This document shows, piece by piece, positions 1-14,506 of a DNA stretch of 34,129 nucleotides (within the stretch, counting starts at the first letter, position 1; every line of letters begins with the position of its first letter). The stretch is from the NCBI GenBank assembly GCA_001579985.1, contig LRSR01006095.1:1-34129 (forward strand), in the 5' to 3' direction. A program made the translations under genes and the position numbers. The notes beneath the pieces are model-generated. The model saw only the letters and a program-made list of their open reading frames with translations, was not told where the DNA came from and did no database searches. The stretch comes from Hypsibius dujardini. Lineage: Eukaryota > Tardigrada > Eutardigrada > Parachela > Hypsibiidae.

Positions 1-3000
1 TCGGATGCCTTTTAGGACGTCCACTAACAGCACAATCGAGCCGACTAACCGTCCGACAAAGTAGCCCGCCGGGAGGGAGTAGACGGTGCGCAAGCCCCAT
101 TTTGGGAGTTCCGTGGCCGTCCCGTTCAGCCTGAACAAATTAAGTCAGTCATCACAACGCACAATTTTTCGTCAACGTCTGTGAGGAGAAAACTCTCGAC
201 AGGAACGTTTTTAATACAAATCAAATAACAGACTTCGTGTGATCGAATTCTGCGATGATTCACAAAATTGAACTATATTCAAATTTCCCTTGAATTGTGA
301 ACTCAGTTTCAGCTGTGTCGTGAAAAAAAGATCGCTTTTGGTAGAGTTGAAACGCTCGAAGGAAACTTTCTGGTCAATGCAGAAAGCGTCCAATCCCACA
401 ACACCTTCAGTCAAATGACTGAACCTTTGGCAGCACACCACACCTTCAGTCAAATGACTGAACACACCACACCAAAATTAGAAGACATATTTTCATCGCC
501 GAATAAATCCAAAGGCGATTGGCAAATACAACGTCTTTCGATGAAACGATCGCTAACAACTAATCTTCAAATCGCGCCCTCCCGTTTTTGAAGTGGAATC
601 TGTGGGATAATGATTGCGAGCTTCGCCCACCAACCATTCTTCGCCTGACCCAAATCGATTCGATTCGATTCAAACCTTAATGCAGAATGTTCACTACAAC
701 TGTGCCGCGGTTACTTTGAGGGTCGCTCTTTGGGTTCTGGTAAGCCATATGGGACAATTACGCGTTTTGATTGGCTTCGCTGCTGATTGATTTATTGGAT
801 TGTCAAAAACTTCACGGCATCACACAATCAAACAATCTGGTCGGCAAGAAACTGTTCTGACGTATTGACACAAAAATAAAATTTATTTCAGTGCAAAGCG
901 TTGAAAGATGCCGAAGTTCCCTTTGGAAAGAGGACGAAATGAATAAAAACGACAACAATGCCTTTAACATATGCAGTATTGTGATCACTATCAATCAAAA
1001 CTCATTTGATGCGTTTTACCCCCATGGTTTACCAGAACCCAAAGAGCGACCCTCAAAGTAACCACGGCACAGCTGTAGTCTCTTGCATGACAGCCCCAAG
1101 AAAGAAAAGGACCCAGACCCAGGACCCAGACCCACCTGTAGATCTGAAAATGCCCCTTCGACGGGCGCTGCGTCACGGCGTTGCGACATCGCGCAGCGCA
1201 CACACAACGGACGCCGCACTCGCGCACCTCCTGGCGCGCCGCGTACGTCGCCACATCCAGCCGGCCGTCCTCCGTGTAGTGCCATCTCTCCTCATGGCCT
1301 CCGTCCCTGCGGCACTCACAATGCCGCGAACACGGTCCACCCTTCTGGCACACACCGCCACAGACCTTGGCGAGCGTTCGCATTTCGTCCGTCAACGCCT
1401 GCTGCCGCTTGTCCGTCTCCACCACGTACGACGTCACGTAATGGAACAGCGGCGGACGATGCTCGTCAACGGCGTTGACCACCGCCACCGGGTGGGTCTC
1501 TCGCCCGGACGACAGGTCCTCGGAAATAATCCGATCGTCGCCGTGAAACTGACCGACGGGATAAGCACACGCCGGGATGGCTTGACCGGACATGGTCCAG
1601 CGCATTCGTTCCATCGCAATCACCGAGGACGTCCCTGGCGTCCCTGACGGTAACAGTGGCGGATAAATTCCCAGCCTGCGAAGGGACTCGATGGCGAAGT
1701 CATTTCCAGGCTCGCGCAGCAAATGTTCGGCGATTTTCGGACCAGTTGAGGTTTTTCGAAGTACGGAGACGACGTGGGGAGTCAGCAGCAGGTGGGTTAT
1801 GGCGGCGATGTTCCGGGAGGTGAAGCACGCCAGGAGGCAGTCCAAAATATCCTCCTCGGTCGATTGGAATTCGTGGAAGTTGTAAAAGTCGCAGCGGAGG
1901 AGCAGAGCGATGGCGGAATGGTTGCTGCCGCGGATCATCCGACGAAGGGAGGATTCGCGGAGCGCGGAGATGGGGAGGTCGCCGTAGAATTTCTTGAGGA
2001 TGAGCACGGCGGAGGTGTTGCCGATTAGTGCGGCGTATTCGAAGGGCACGTGGCCGTTCTTGTCGGGCACTTGCATGGGGAAGCCGGCCTGGAGGAGGAT
2101 AGAGAGGATAACGTGCTGACGTTCCTTGATGGCAATCTGGAATCGGGAAAGACGGTGAATCACTCAGCTGCATCAGGTCCTCGATAACGGAATTAACAGT
2201 GGAGTTACCAGAAAAGGGCGAAACAATTAAGCTCGACATCTTCTGTCAGCTCATGTTAGAAAACAGAGATTTATCATTTAAATAACAAAACTGTTTTTTT
2301 CTTCTAAAACGAAAAAACGCATACAATCCAAACTACTTAAGTCAACTATCTTTCACGAATTAATTATATATAACAAGGTAGGAATATTTTGTGAAGTGAT
2401 GCCTCCATTTTCACATTCTAAGAGTTCGTCTCTGCAATAGCGCGTCCAGCTGAATCAAGATTTGTTTTCAATTGTCGCGGTGGTGGGCGTCAAACAGGAA
2501 GACATCTTTCTCAAAGAGGGAGGCAACCACAAAGAAACGCAACACGGAAGTCAAATATCCCCCCCCACCGTGAATCAACAACAGGGGGCGGGGCGGGGGG
2601 GGGGGTTCATCAGGCCTTCTCACCTGAACAGGTGCGGCCAGTGCAGCTGTCGCGCCGCCCGCTCTCACGGCATAGAACTGCCGGAAGTTGTCGGGCGCCA
2701 GTAGGAACCGCAGCACAGCTGCCACATCACCGCGCACAATCGCGTTGAACAAATCCACCAGTCCCATTGCCAGACGTTGCTGCATGTCGAGGGCTTTGAG
2801 GGCGGCCTCCAGACCGGTCGCCTCCCATCCCGTCACGTAGGAACAGCCAACCCGGAAGCCCAGGGGAAACTCGCGGTAGTAGTGACTCCTCGGGCTTTCC
2901 TCCTTCTCCAGCCGCGGCTGGCGCGGTTCCAGCAGGCCCGCGGACGCGCCCAAATCCGAAATGTCCAACGCGGTCAGGCCGAAATTAGTGATCTTCACAG

Positions 3001-6000
3001 CGATGTGATGTGACGCACGGATGCAGTGCCCGCAGACGTAGTCACCGGAGGCGTCTTTGCCGCCCTGGCACGCGTCGTGGTACAGATGGCCAATTTCCTT
3101 CCCGCTGGAAAAAGGAACACGAAAATATCAGCCGTGCTCTTCCCACCGCAGGTTTTCAGAAATGTTCTTCCATTTTTTCTGCTGTTTAACTTTAAACCCT
3201 CGCTTCGAGACCAAAACAGGAACAGGGGGAGGGGGTGGACTCACAGAAGAATTAAGAGTGATCAAAGGTGGAAAACTACTCGCTAAACCCAATTCGCACT
3301 CTTTTTTCTGAGGCCATCAACATCATCTCATTGAGCCTGATTAAGCCGGATTAATTCTGAAGCACTCGGAATAATTGCTTTGATGTACGTACTGCGAACA
3401 CTGGATAATTGGATCCTGTTGCAGAAAATGGTGCACTTGCATGTGGTAGCGCAAAAAATTAGGTTTTATCTAAGCGAAATAAAATGTAAGATAAATTAAA
3501 AATTCACCGTAAAGTTAACTGAAATAAATGCGTAAAAGAAAAACAAACTAAAAATCACTTGAAATCTGATTTGAAATAAGATGTCCCAATATCTGCAAAC
3601 GCAAGTTGGGACTTTATTTGCATTTAAATAAAAACATAAGTTAAACTGAATATGTTTTGAAAGTATATTTCTAATTTTGTGAAAAAACATAACTAAAATA
3701 TATTTTCCTGTGAATTAAACGCCGCTTTATTGATAACTTAAATATTATTAATTATTCAAGCAACACTGCTTGCATCAACTGTACACACATGACCACAATT
3801 TTGGGTGGTCTGAGTTCGAGCCATCAGGGTGGTCTGAGTTCGAACCATCAGGGTGATCTAAAATCGAACCATCAAGTTGGTCTGAGTTCGAGCCATCAGG
3901 GTGATCTAAAATCGAACCATCAGGGTGGTCTGAGTTCAAGCCATTAGGGTGATCTGAAATCGAGCCATCAGGGTGATCTGAAATCGAGCCATCAGGGTGA
4001 TCTGAAATCGAGCCATCAGGATACTCTGAGTTTGAGCCACTCTTAGCTAGAGCTTGCCACTGCTTCCTCCTGAATCTTTGATTTAATGCCCGGCCCAGCG
4101 GAAGAATTAGATTGAGCAAGCTGCTCTAAATTCCGCCACAATAAACAAGTTCAATCAATCGATCAATTGGGTAATGGCTGCATGGTCAGCTGTGGTCAAG
4201 AGCACGGGCGCACGGTGACTTAATGCGGCTCGAACTCGGACCACCCTTTTTGGCTTAAAGTCTGCCACCCAAAATCGTGGCCATGTAGACCTACCAGGAG
4301 CGGAAATCGCCGACCTCACAGAATATTCCGCAAAACGGACAGCACTGGTGGTTCCGCAGATTGGCCACGTGGATGTCGCATAACACCGACAACGGCAAGG
4401 CAGGCAAGCACCTGTACAGTTTCCCCGTGAGGGACCGGGCAATGGCGCGGCAGCATTTGTACGTCTTCCCCTCGACAGTCAGGATGGCCTGACAGATTGT
4501 GGTGTTAAGGGCGCTGCGCACACCGTTCGGCGTCCAGGACAGGCCGGCTTTACGGCTGCTGCTTTTCCACGCGTTGTTATGGTCGATGGAGTACCGGTCG
4601 AGGTTGCCGTCGGCGCCCAATGCGAAGACTTCCTCGCAGTGGCAGTTTTCCCGCTTGCGCAGCAGCTCGTTTACCTGTTCCGTTTGTTCGCGTTGCTGAA
4701 GTTTGGTCAACTTTCGGCGGCCTCCGAAAGCGGCTTGGGCAGATGTGGAGGCTCCTGCCGTGTCGGTGGAGCATTGGGAGGAGGTGTCGTCGGTGTTGGT
4801 GCCGCTGAGACTGCGGTAAAACTCCAGTCGCGGTCGATCTCCTGCAGGAGGAACAATATTAGTATTCTTTACTTTATGTGTAATAGTGAAGTTACCGTCA
4901 ATGGTCATAGCCAAGGATGGAGTATCCCGGCAGACTAAACCAGTTGCACGGAGAATGTCTTGGTCGTCTGGGGGCATCTCTTCATCTTCATCAGCGAACA
5001 TTGGCAGACTAACAAGTTCCATACCATCTAGAAGAAGAAAATTGCGTTATTTCAATCCGAAAATTTGCTCAACTGACATCGGGGGATAATCAAACGCAAA
5101 ACAACGAGATCCCTGGTCACCTTCGGGCGCCGGTGTGGTTTCCCTCGGTAAAGACGGGTCGGTCCCATCCACGACAGCAGTCAGCGAATCCCCTGCTGAT
5201 GCAGCACTTTGCTCCGCGAGATCGGGAGTATTGCTTTGATCAGAAGATTGAGGATTCACCGCGGTCCGAGAAGGTTCTACAAAAAGAGATCGGTAAGAGT
5301 ATTCGTTGACCTGATGGTTTGATTGATTGATTGGTTGATTGAATTAAAATGGAATCTCTTCCCGCAGTTGCACCTTCCGGTTCCGGAGTTTCTGAATCAC
5401 CCGGTAAGTCGAGTTGCAAGCTGAAGGGAGTGCCAGGAGATCCGGCCATGACTGGTACCACTTCGGGGGAGTCATCATCATCATCTTCAATAGTAATGCA
5501 TTCGATCACCTTAGTGTCGGTAAATCGCCCGGAAGAAGGATGCCCATTTTTCACAACTGAACGGTCTGACACTTCGGCAGAAGGCAAAAACGGGTCGAGA
5601 GTATCCCCGGTGTCCATCGGGTCAACCGCGAAAAACTGCGGCGAGTTACCGTTGGTTTTTTCAGGCGGGAGAATGTCCGAGTTGAGACCATTTTCTGTTT
5701 GTTGTCGAGAACCTGCAAAGCACGCAACAAATACAGTTGTATCTTCGAGAAAAGAATGACTAATGATAGTAATAAAGAAAGACCCTACGCAACTCACCGG
5801 TTTGTAATGGTTCCTCCAGCTCAACGAATTCCGCGCCTGCTTCCGGATTCTTCGAATTGAGAGTCCCCGGAACGGGTGAAACTAGGAGCGACACAGGATT
5901 TCATCAAACACTGGTACAGTACTGTAATTTCGCGTTAGACAGGGACAGCACTGACTAATTGCATGCACAGCATAAAAAAGACAGGAAACATCAATCAAGG

Positions 6001-6734
6001 TTATCTTCCCTCAAACACAAACTAAGTAGAAGCATTGAATCAATTTACTAGTAAAGGCCTGAGTTACAGCTATTTTAGCAGTGGCCATGAATGGCCAGTA
6101 GGCGTTGCTCCTATGGCTTCTGCGTAACCCTATCAATTCTATCTCGAACACTGTATGCATATAGCGCGAATAAGTCAACCAATCGACCAATCTAATAGAT
6201 ACTTCACTGAACAAATATAGCGTGGATACATAAAATGACACACCGGCCCAATCAAGCAATCTACGGCAGCTGATTTCGCTGGCCAACATCCACGCAATCA
6301 ATCAATCGAACAAAAGAACAGCTTGCCTAGCATCACTCACCCGCGCGAGCTGTGCCATTCCGATGAATAATATCACCAACCGCACCGTTCACAACGTGCC
6401 CACCGTTCACAACGTCCCCACCCCCGACTTCGACTTTTCCGTTGCCAGAAAATCCATTAACAACGACATAAGCCTCGTCGTGGCCGGCGGCGTTCACAGG
6501 AGAAGATAAGCTTTCCGGCTCCTCAACAATGAACAGTGGTCGTCGTGTAAGACCAATACAGCTGTCGTCCTCTGTGTTTGCAGAAGTGTTGTGATTATCC
6601 CTGGTATCCTCCGCGAGTGGATCGTCGAAGGAGTCGAGAGGAGAGCGAGAAGCAACAAACACGACGTCATTGGAAGGATTTTTCGACGGTGATTTGGCCT
6701 CGTCGGATGTGCAAGATACCCCGTTTGAGTTCAT
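1..6734 (-). CDS. EHMT: EHMT/G9a-like histone H3 lysine-9 methyltransferase, 3' end cut by window
   Basis: Exons (minus strand): 6734-6341, 5881-5798, 5712-5401, 5276-5121, 5027-4896, 4841-4295, 3104-2624, 2136-1136, and 130 down to either 50 or the window edge. Splice phases agree throughout, giving about 1060-1080 codons. Residues 1-400 are acidic and low complexity. About 420-575 form the EHMT cysteine-rich, RING-like module (VLCDIH, HQCCPFCGIFC, then HLYHDAC and YVCGHC after the exon 6/7 join). About 640-880 are ankyrin repeats (LFNAIVRGDVAAVLRFLL; VPDKNGHVPFEYAALIGN). About 890-1036 are the pre-SET zinc cluster, ending ECGVRCVCAARCRNAV. Exon 9 begins the SET domain (WGLRTVYSLPAGYF). Family knowledge: EHMT proteins mono- and dimethylate H3K9 in the nucleus; the ankyrin repeats read methylated H3K9. 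The start is the first ATG after an in-frame stop; an acceptor at 6811-6812 suggests a 5'UTR intron. A possible donor at 49-44 may end exon 9 just before the YxGE motif. Identity is secure; exact exon ends are inferred. Confidence 0.88.
406..462. repeat. Direct repeat of an 18-bp palindrome
   Basis: TTCAGTCAAATGACTGAA occurs at 406-423 and 445-462. Each is a perfect inverted repeat (8-base arms, 2-base centre), and flanking CACC/GAAC bases are also repeated. It lies in EHMT intron 8. Confidence 0.7.
693..1078. repeat. Inverted repeat in EHMT intron 8
   Basis: 693-752 and the reverse complement of 1018-1078 match over about 58 bases with only a few differences (shared core GGTTACTTTGAGGGTCGCTC and onward). 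The spacer is about 265 bp. No clear target-site duplication was seen. It may be a non-autonomous DNA element or an inverted local duplication. Confidence 0.65.
3792..4035. repeat. 24-bp minisatellite in EHMT intron 6
   Basis: About ten copies of a unit like GGTGGTCTGAGTTCGAGCCATCAG. Because 24 is divisible by three, the EHMT sense strand stays open across it, encoding SDHPDGSI-type octapeptides from 4119 to 3775. Confidence 0.85.
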
Positions 6735-6810
6735 CCCCAACGCAGCGCCTCCCGTCGAAAATCGGACCACAATTCACGCGGCGAAAATGAAAATAGTGTA
6801 ACGGACGACT

Positions 6811-7407
6811 CTGCAAGGAAAAAGAAAATTCTTTAAGTCCAAGTTTAAATATCCAAAAATATGATTCGTGGAAATGGAAATGGCGAACATCGGATTTTCA
6901 GCACTGTGTTACCAGTGGAATCCGGAAAGTGGAATCACTCTAATATCTGCGAATCATCCGTGTATTAGACGAATTGCGATTTGAATCAATCCAACTTAAC
7001 TCCAACTTAACTCCAACTTAATTCCAAATTCACGTCATTCATCAATCGCGTCATATTTCACGGCGTGAAATTGGGCCTGACCCAATCAACTGTCTTCCCA
7101 AGTTACGCTCCTTTTCATGAAAAAAAACACGATTTCCAATCTTCACTCACGAGATCCAAGATCTGTCCCTATTTCAACTAATGCGAGAGTACGTGAAATA
7201 GAGCGACTGCTTGAAGTTGGAATTAGGTTGGAATGATTGAAATCGCACTCCGTCTACTGTAAATGGAATTGTCATGAGGAAATGTGTGGAAATGGAATCT
7301 TGCTCCTTCACAATCGCATCAGCAATAAATAGTTTCGCAATAAAATCCGTAGTTCTTTGCATTTTCATTTTCCATAACTGAGTTATTCTTTACAAGGGAT
7401 CTTGTCT
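6811..7407. other. Divergent intergenic region, EHMT / EBP2
   Basis: AT-rich, no coding signal. It holds an acceptor at 6811-6812 for a likely EHMT 5'UTR intron and three copies of an AACTCCAACTT-like unit near 6989-7025. No TATA box was recognised. Confidence 0.5.
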
Positions 7408-9209
7408 ATGATGCCAATCTATGCTAAGAAACGTAAGGCGGACGCGGTGGATGAGAGCGACAGCGACGACGACTGGGAAGATGAGGATTCTGCCGGGGAG
7501 CTTGGCGACTCTGATACCGAAGTAAGCCTCGCACTCCCCTGCGGTATGTCCGTTTGTCCGCACTTTTTGAATTTAACACAAAATGCTGTCTAGCTTCAAG
7601 ATGCCTTTGCCCGCGGACACCTGAAACCCGGCTTGAATGCGGTTTTTGAGGAGCGACCGCAACCGGTGAATAATAAGGTTCGTCAACAGCGTCGAACATT
7701 TTGGTAGTCGAAACCCTTCCGGAATATGGTGCCGTCTGCAGTGTTTGTTTTTTTACAGTTATTTGAGAGATTGAAAAGAGATTAGTTGCTAACGGTTATG
7801 AAACTGGATGGAAAAAAACGATTATATGTTTTGGTCCAATCAATCAATCAATCAATCAATTAGCCAGCTTTCAATGTATTTGGCTTTTTATATTTCGGTT
7901 GAGAGGTGCTCGGTTGATTGCCTTTATCATTGCCATTTATCATTGCCATTTATCATTGCCATCAATCCGACAGTCTTGTTTTGTTTTCAGGAGCGGCTTC
8001 TCTCGAAACTGGAAGAAATAAAGCTGAAACTGCCATGGATTGAGCGGTTCGATGTTACCAACAAACTCGCTCCCCTCGCTCCGGAAATTGCCGCTGAGAT
8101 CGGAATCGACCCGAACATCGTCTTGTCCAATAATAAAACCACAAAGAAGATGAAAACGGAAGAGGATGACGGCTCGGATTTGGAGGAACTGGACAATGTT
8201 GATGATGACTTTAAACGAGAGCTCAGATTGTAAGTTTGTGTGGTCTGGGTTCATTAGTCATGTTTTTTCGGTTGATTGATTGATTAATTGCCTTTGCTTG
8301 ACGAATTGATTGACTGATGTAAGCTTTCCTATTGTTACCTCTGTTTTTGTTTCAGTTACCGACAGGCGCAAGGTGCCGTCCTCGAAATCATCCCCCGCCT
8401 CAAGTCCATGGGACTTCCCACCCGAAGACCAGAGGATTATTTCGCGGAGATGGCCAAATCGGATGAGCAGATGAAGAAGATTCGGGAGAAACTGATCAGC
8501 AAGCAGCAGTCAATGGAACTGTCAGAGAAGGCGAAGAAGCTCCGCGAGCAGCGCAAGTATGGCAAGCAGGTGCAGATTGAGGTGCAGAAGAAGCGGCTGG
8601 AGGAGAAGAAGAAGCTGGCTGAGTCGGTGAAGAAGTTCCGGAAGAGCGGAAAGGGCAAACAGGATGAACTGGACTTCATGACGGAACTGGAAGGTCCGAA
8701 TGAGCGCAGCAAGTCGGGAAAGGGCAAGCCGGGCGATCGGAATAAACCGGCGGCGGCGAAAGGACCACCGAAGTATGCTTTTGCGAACGGTGTCGTTTAA
8801 CCCACAAGATATTTCAAGTGGGATGAAAAATATTGAAATTTAATTGACCAATTGATTGATCGATTGATTGATTGATTGATGTAAGCTTTTCTAGTGTTAC
8901 CTCTGTTTGTTTTTGTTTCAGTTACCGACAGGCGGTAATATTGGAACCTTTCATTTTGATAGTAAAGTTTTTGGTTGATGTTTTTGCAGGAAGAGTGGCA
9001 AGCAGAATTTCAAGGATTCCAAGTACGGTTTCGGCGGCCAGAAGAAGCGGTCCAAGTATAACACCAAGGACAGTGCTGACAACGTCGGTCGGTTCGACCG
9101 GAAGAAGCACGGCAACGCACCGGCCGGTAACCGCAAGCCTGGAAAAGCTCCACAAAAAAGACCGGGCAAGGAATCGAGGAAGAAAATGACCAATAAAAAT
9201 AAACGTTAG
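7408..9209 (+). CDS. EBNA1BP2: EBP2 / EBNA1BP2 homologue, rRNA-processing nucleolar protein
   Basis: Exons 7408-7521, 7594-7677, 7991-8229, 8356-8772 and 8990-9209 join in frame to 357 residues. After an acidic N-terminus (about 15-38) come the EBP2 hallmarks: LQDAFARGHLKPGLN (exon 2), LPWIERFDVT (exon 3), FYRQAQGAVLEIIPRL across the exon 3/4 join, RRPEDYFAEMAKSD, a long basic helical stretch, and a Lys/Arg-rich tail (KYGFGGQKKRSKYN, KRPGKESRKKM). Human EBP2 is about 306 residues, so length and order fit. Family knowledge: EBP2 is a nucleolar factor needed for 27S pre-rRNA processing and 60S subunit assembly. It is divergent from the EHMT gene with about 670 bp between start codons, so a shared promoter region is possible. 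Intron 4 carries a second copy of the exon 4 acceptor. Two AATAAA hexamers lie inside the last codons. Confidence 0.93.
7838..7862. repeat. CAAT tetranucleotide tract in EBP2 intron 2
   Basis: CAATCAATCAAT run. Similar ATTG/CAAT runs recur in introns at 5320-5345, 8270-8290, 8848-8880 and 20668-20684. Confidence 0.75.
8922..8934 (+). other. Candidate 13-nt microexon from a duplicated splice acceptor in EBP2 intron 4
   Basis: Positions 8878-8934 repeat 8317-8368 with small differences. The copied block holds the pyrimidine tract, the AG and the first 13 bases of exon 4 (TTACCGACAGGCG). In the copy these are followed at once by GTAATA, a usable donor, and by 55 nt to the true exon 5 acceptor. 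Inclusion would shift the frame and end the protein at TAA 9059-9061, removing the basic tail. The duplication is seen directly; use of the microexon is inference. Confidence 0.45.
9192..9203 (+). promoter_or_regulatory. Two overlapping-type poly(A) signals inside the EBP2 coding end
   Basis: AATAAA occurs at 9192-9197 and again at 9198-9203, before the TAG stop at 9207-9209. A T-rich stretch follows at 9217-9235. This implies a 3'UTR of only a few tens of bases, with the signal written in Asn-Lys codons. Confidence 0.5.
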
Positions 9210-12534
<3,325 letters not shown>

Positions 12535-12756
12535 CTAGCACGGGATAATCGGAAATCATCGAGCTCATCCGCGAGCTCATCGTCGCTGGACTCTTGGGAG
12601 GGGAGTTCCTTGCACAGCGAGGCTGAACTAGAAGACGTCGTAGCCGCATTGTCATCGGGCGGCAGAACAGCGGTTGATGAAACCGCTTCCCGTCAAGGCC
12701 AGCTGACCGAAAACGAAGAAGTTTACACTGCTATTCAAGGTTACTTGCTTCAAAAT
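12535..12756 (+). other. Candidate stop-codon readthrough extension of the amine oxidase
   Basis: After TGA at 12532-12534 the same frame stays open for 74 codons to TGA 12757-12759. The context is TCC TGA CTA GCA. The extension begins LARDNRKSSSSSASSSSLD and continues Ser-rich and acidic. An alternative continuation uses donor 12739/12740 and the very strong acceptor at 13082-13083 (T8CTCACAG). That intron keeps the frame and ends the protein with ENREHVGIGE and TAA at 13113-13115, about 606 residues in all. If not translated, this is 3'UTR with a 344-nt intron. Confidence 0.5.
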
Positions 12757-12784
12757 TGAACTTTTGATTTGTATCATTCGAGTC

Positions 12785-12862
12785 CATTTCTGTTTGCCTC
12801 TCTGTCTATCTGTCTGTCTGTCTGCCTGCCTGTCTATCTGTCTGTCTGTCTGTCTGTTTGCC

Positions 12863-12899
<37 letters not shown>

Positions 12900-12990
12900 G
12901 CCTGTCTGTCTGTCTATTTGTCTGTCTGTCTGTTTGTCTGTCTGTCTGCCTATCTACCTGTCCGTCTCTTCACCTCTCTGTTTGAGCGGC
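12785..12990. repeat. CTGT tract in the intron after the amine-oxidase stop
   Basis: Long CTGTCTGT run between the candidate donor at 12740 and the strong acceptor at 13083. Confidence 0.9.
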
Positions 12991-13273
12991 TGTCTATTTA
13001 CTGCATTTTGTCTGTCTACCAGACTGTCTTTCTACTTGACCGCCATTCATTTAACGCCAACCAATCTGTTTTTTTTCTCACAGAAAATCGCGAGCATGTA
13101 GGAATTGGCGAATAACGGAACAAGTCACCTTCTCTCGGAACATCAATGGAACAGCCCCTTTCTTGCTGGATTATAATCCACCGAACATTCATATCTTCCC
13201 TTTTGATTTACTGTATTACATGAAACAGTCAGCTGCACTATTCTTACTGGAATGTTCTGACAGTTACCATTTC

Positions 13274-13279
13274 TTTATT
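13274..13279 (-). promoter_or_regulatory. Poly(A) signal of the coiled-coil gene
   Basis: AATAAA on the minus strand lies four bases after the TAG stop at 13286-13284, so the 3'UTR must be very short. Confidence 0.6.
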
Positions 13280-13283
13280 CGTA

Positions 13284-14269
13284 CTATACAAATTCCTGCT
13301 CGTCCGTCTCCGTACAGCACGAGGACTCCTCCATCGGCGCACATCGCTTCTTCTGTTGCAGCGTCTGCGCGACCTGCGCCAGCTCCGCCTCCTGCAAGTT
13401 CACTTCCGCCGCACACTCCGCCAGCATGTCCATCATCTTAGACACCTTGATGTGCAGCAAATTGTTCTCGCCCTTGAGTTCGTTACACTTGATGAGCAAG
13501 GCGTCGACCTGGGATTGCTGCGCGTTCATCTTCGCCTCATGCTCCTGCCGCATGGTCTCCTCCAGTTCGCGGTGGCAGCGCTCGCACTCCTGCAGCTTCC
13601 GCCGGTACATCTCCTCAATCTCCTGCTTCTCCTTCTCGTACTGTTCGCGTAGACCGCGCCGGCATTGGGCCAACTCCCACTCTTGGTCTTGAAAACAGGA
13701 TGCTGCCTTGGGGGGACGTGGCGAAGACGTGCAGATTTCCTCCCAACGAGGGCGTGGCCTGCATGCAACCTTGCTATCCCAATCTTTAGTTAAATTTACA
13801 TTATATTACATATAAATATATATATATTTACAGTAATACCTGCAAGGGGTACATTTCCGTTGCGGGGCTTCCACGGTGGTGTCTTTCCGGTCCGCGGTCA
13901 GGCTCTTACGGGCTGCGTGCCGTTTGGTCTTGGGATGGGATACGGTCCAGATTCCGTCGCAGAAGGTGAAGCTGTTGCTGTTGCCTAAGCTGATGGTCGG
14001 TGGGCTGATGGTCAGTCCGAATGCTATTGGCATACGCGATATGCATGAATCGTTTAGCAGAGGAACTGCAGTTTTCGTTTATCGTTTATCGTTTATCTCG
14101 ATGGAGAGTTCTTACCTTCTGTGAATTTGGCAGGGGATAGCTGGATGAAGGAATTAGCAGGCTTTTTGCGAGGTGGTGCGAGTTTCGGTTGGAAGTACTT
14201 CTTGTACTTGTAGTACTCAACGGGATGTAGTAACGTTGGAAAGTTGGAGCGACGCTGGATGGAGTCCAT
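13284..14269 (-). CDS. Coiled-coil protein of unknown function
   Basis: Exons 14269-14116, 14023-13840 and 13758-13284 join in phases 1 and 2 to 270 residues. Residues 1-50 are basic and tyrosine-rich (HPVEYYKYKKYFQPKL); 51-150 are Ser/Thr/Pro-rich with several cysteines (RKCTPCR, EICTSS). About 150-260 form one long charged helix with heptad spacing (REQYEKEKQEIEEMYRRKL, then ELKGENNLLHIKVSKMMDML), i.e. a coiled coil. The end is EESSCCTETDEQEFV. I do not recognise the family; a cytoskeletal or scaffold role is only a guess. The start is the first ATG (MDSIQRR), but a T-rich acceptor-like site upstream (14290-14315) means an earlier exon may exist. The gene converges on the amine oxidase; their 3' ends may overlap. 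Confidence 0.75.
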
Positions 14270-14467
14270 AACCTCTCGACCCGTGGTGGAGTTGTGCTTC
14301 AAGGGCAAAATAATGTTAATTAAAAAAAAACTCGTTAATTACGGCTCATTTGGGTCTCTACAGGTACTATTTCATGAGTCGTACACACGCGTAAGATAAC
14401 CATGGAGACGTTAGATATCGAATTGGCAAACCATATTTGCCGAGCATTATTAAATGGGCGTGTAGTT

Positions 14468-14506
<39 letters not shown>

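Noticed and set aside
1006-1647. Plus-strand open frames of over 130 residues, rich in Arg and Pro
   Set aside because: Shadows of the GC-rich EHMT pre-SET/ankyrin exon on the minus strand, whose protein has clear domain motifs.
4155-4442. Minus-strand 95-residue frame beside the EHMT cysteine-rich exon
   Set aside because: It is in another frame over the exon 6 end and intron 6; the EHMT exon joins across this intron with a perfect domain match.
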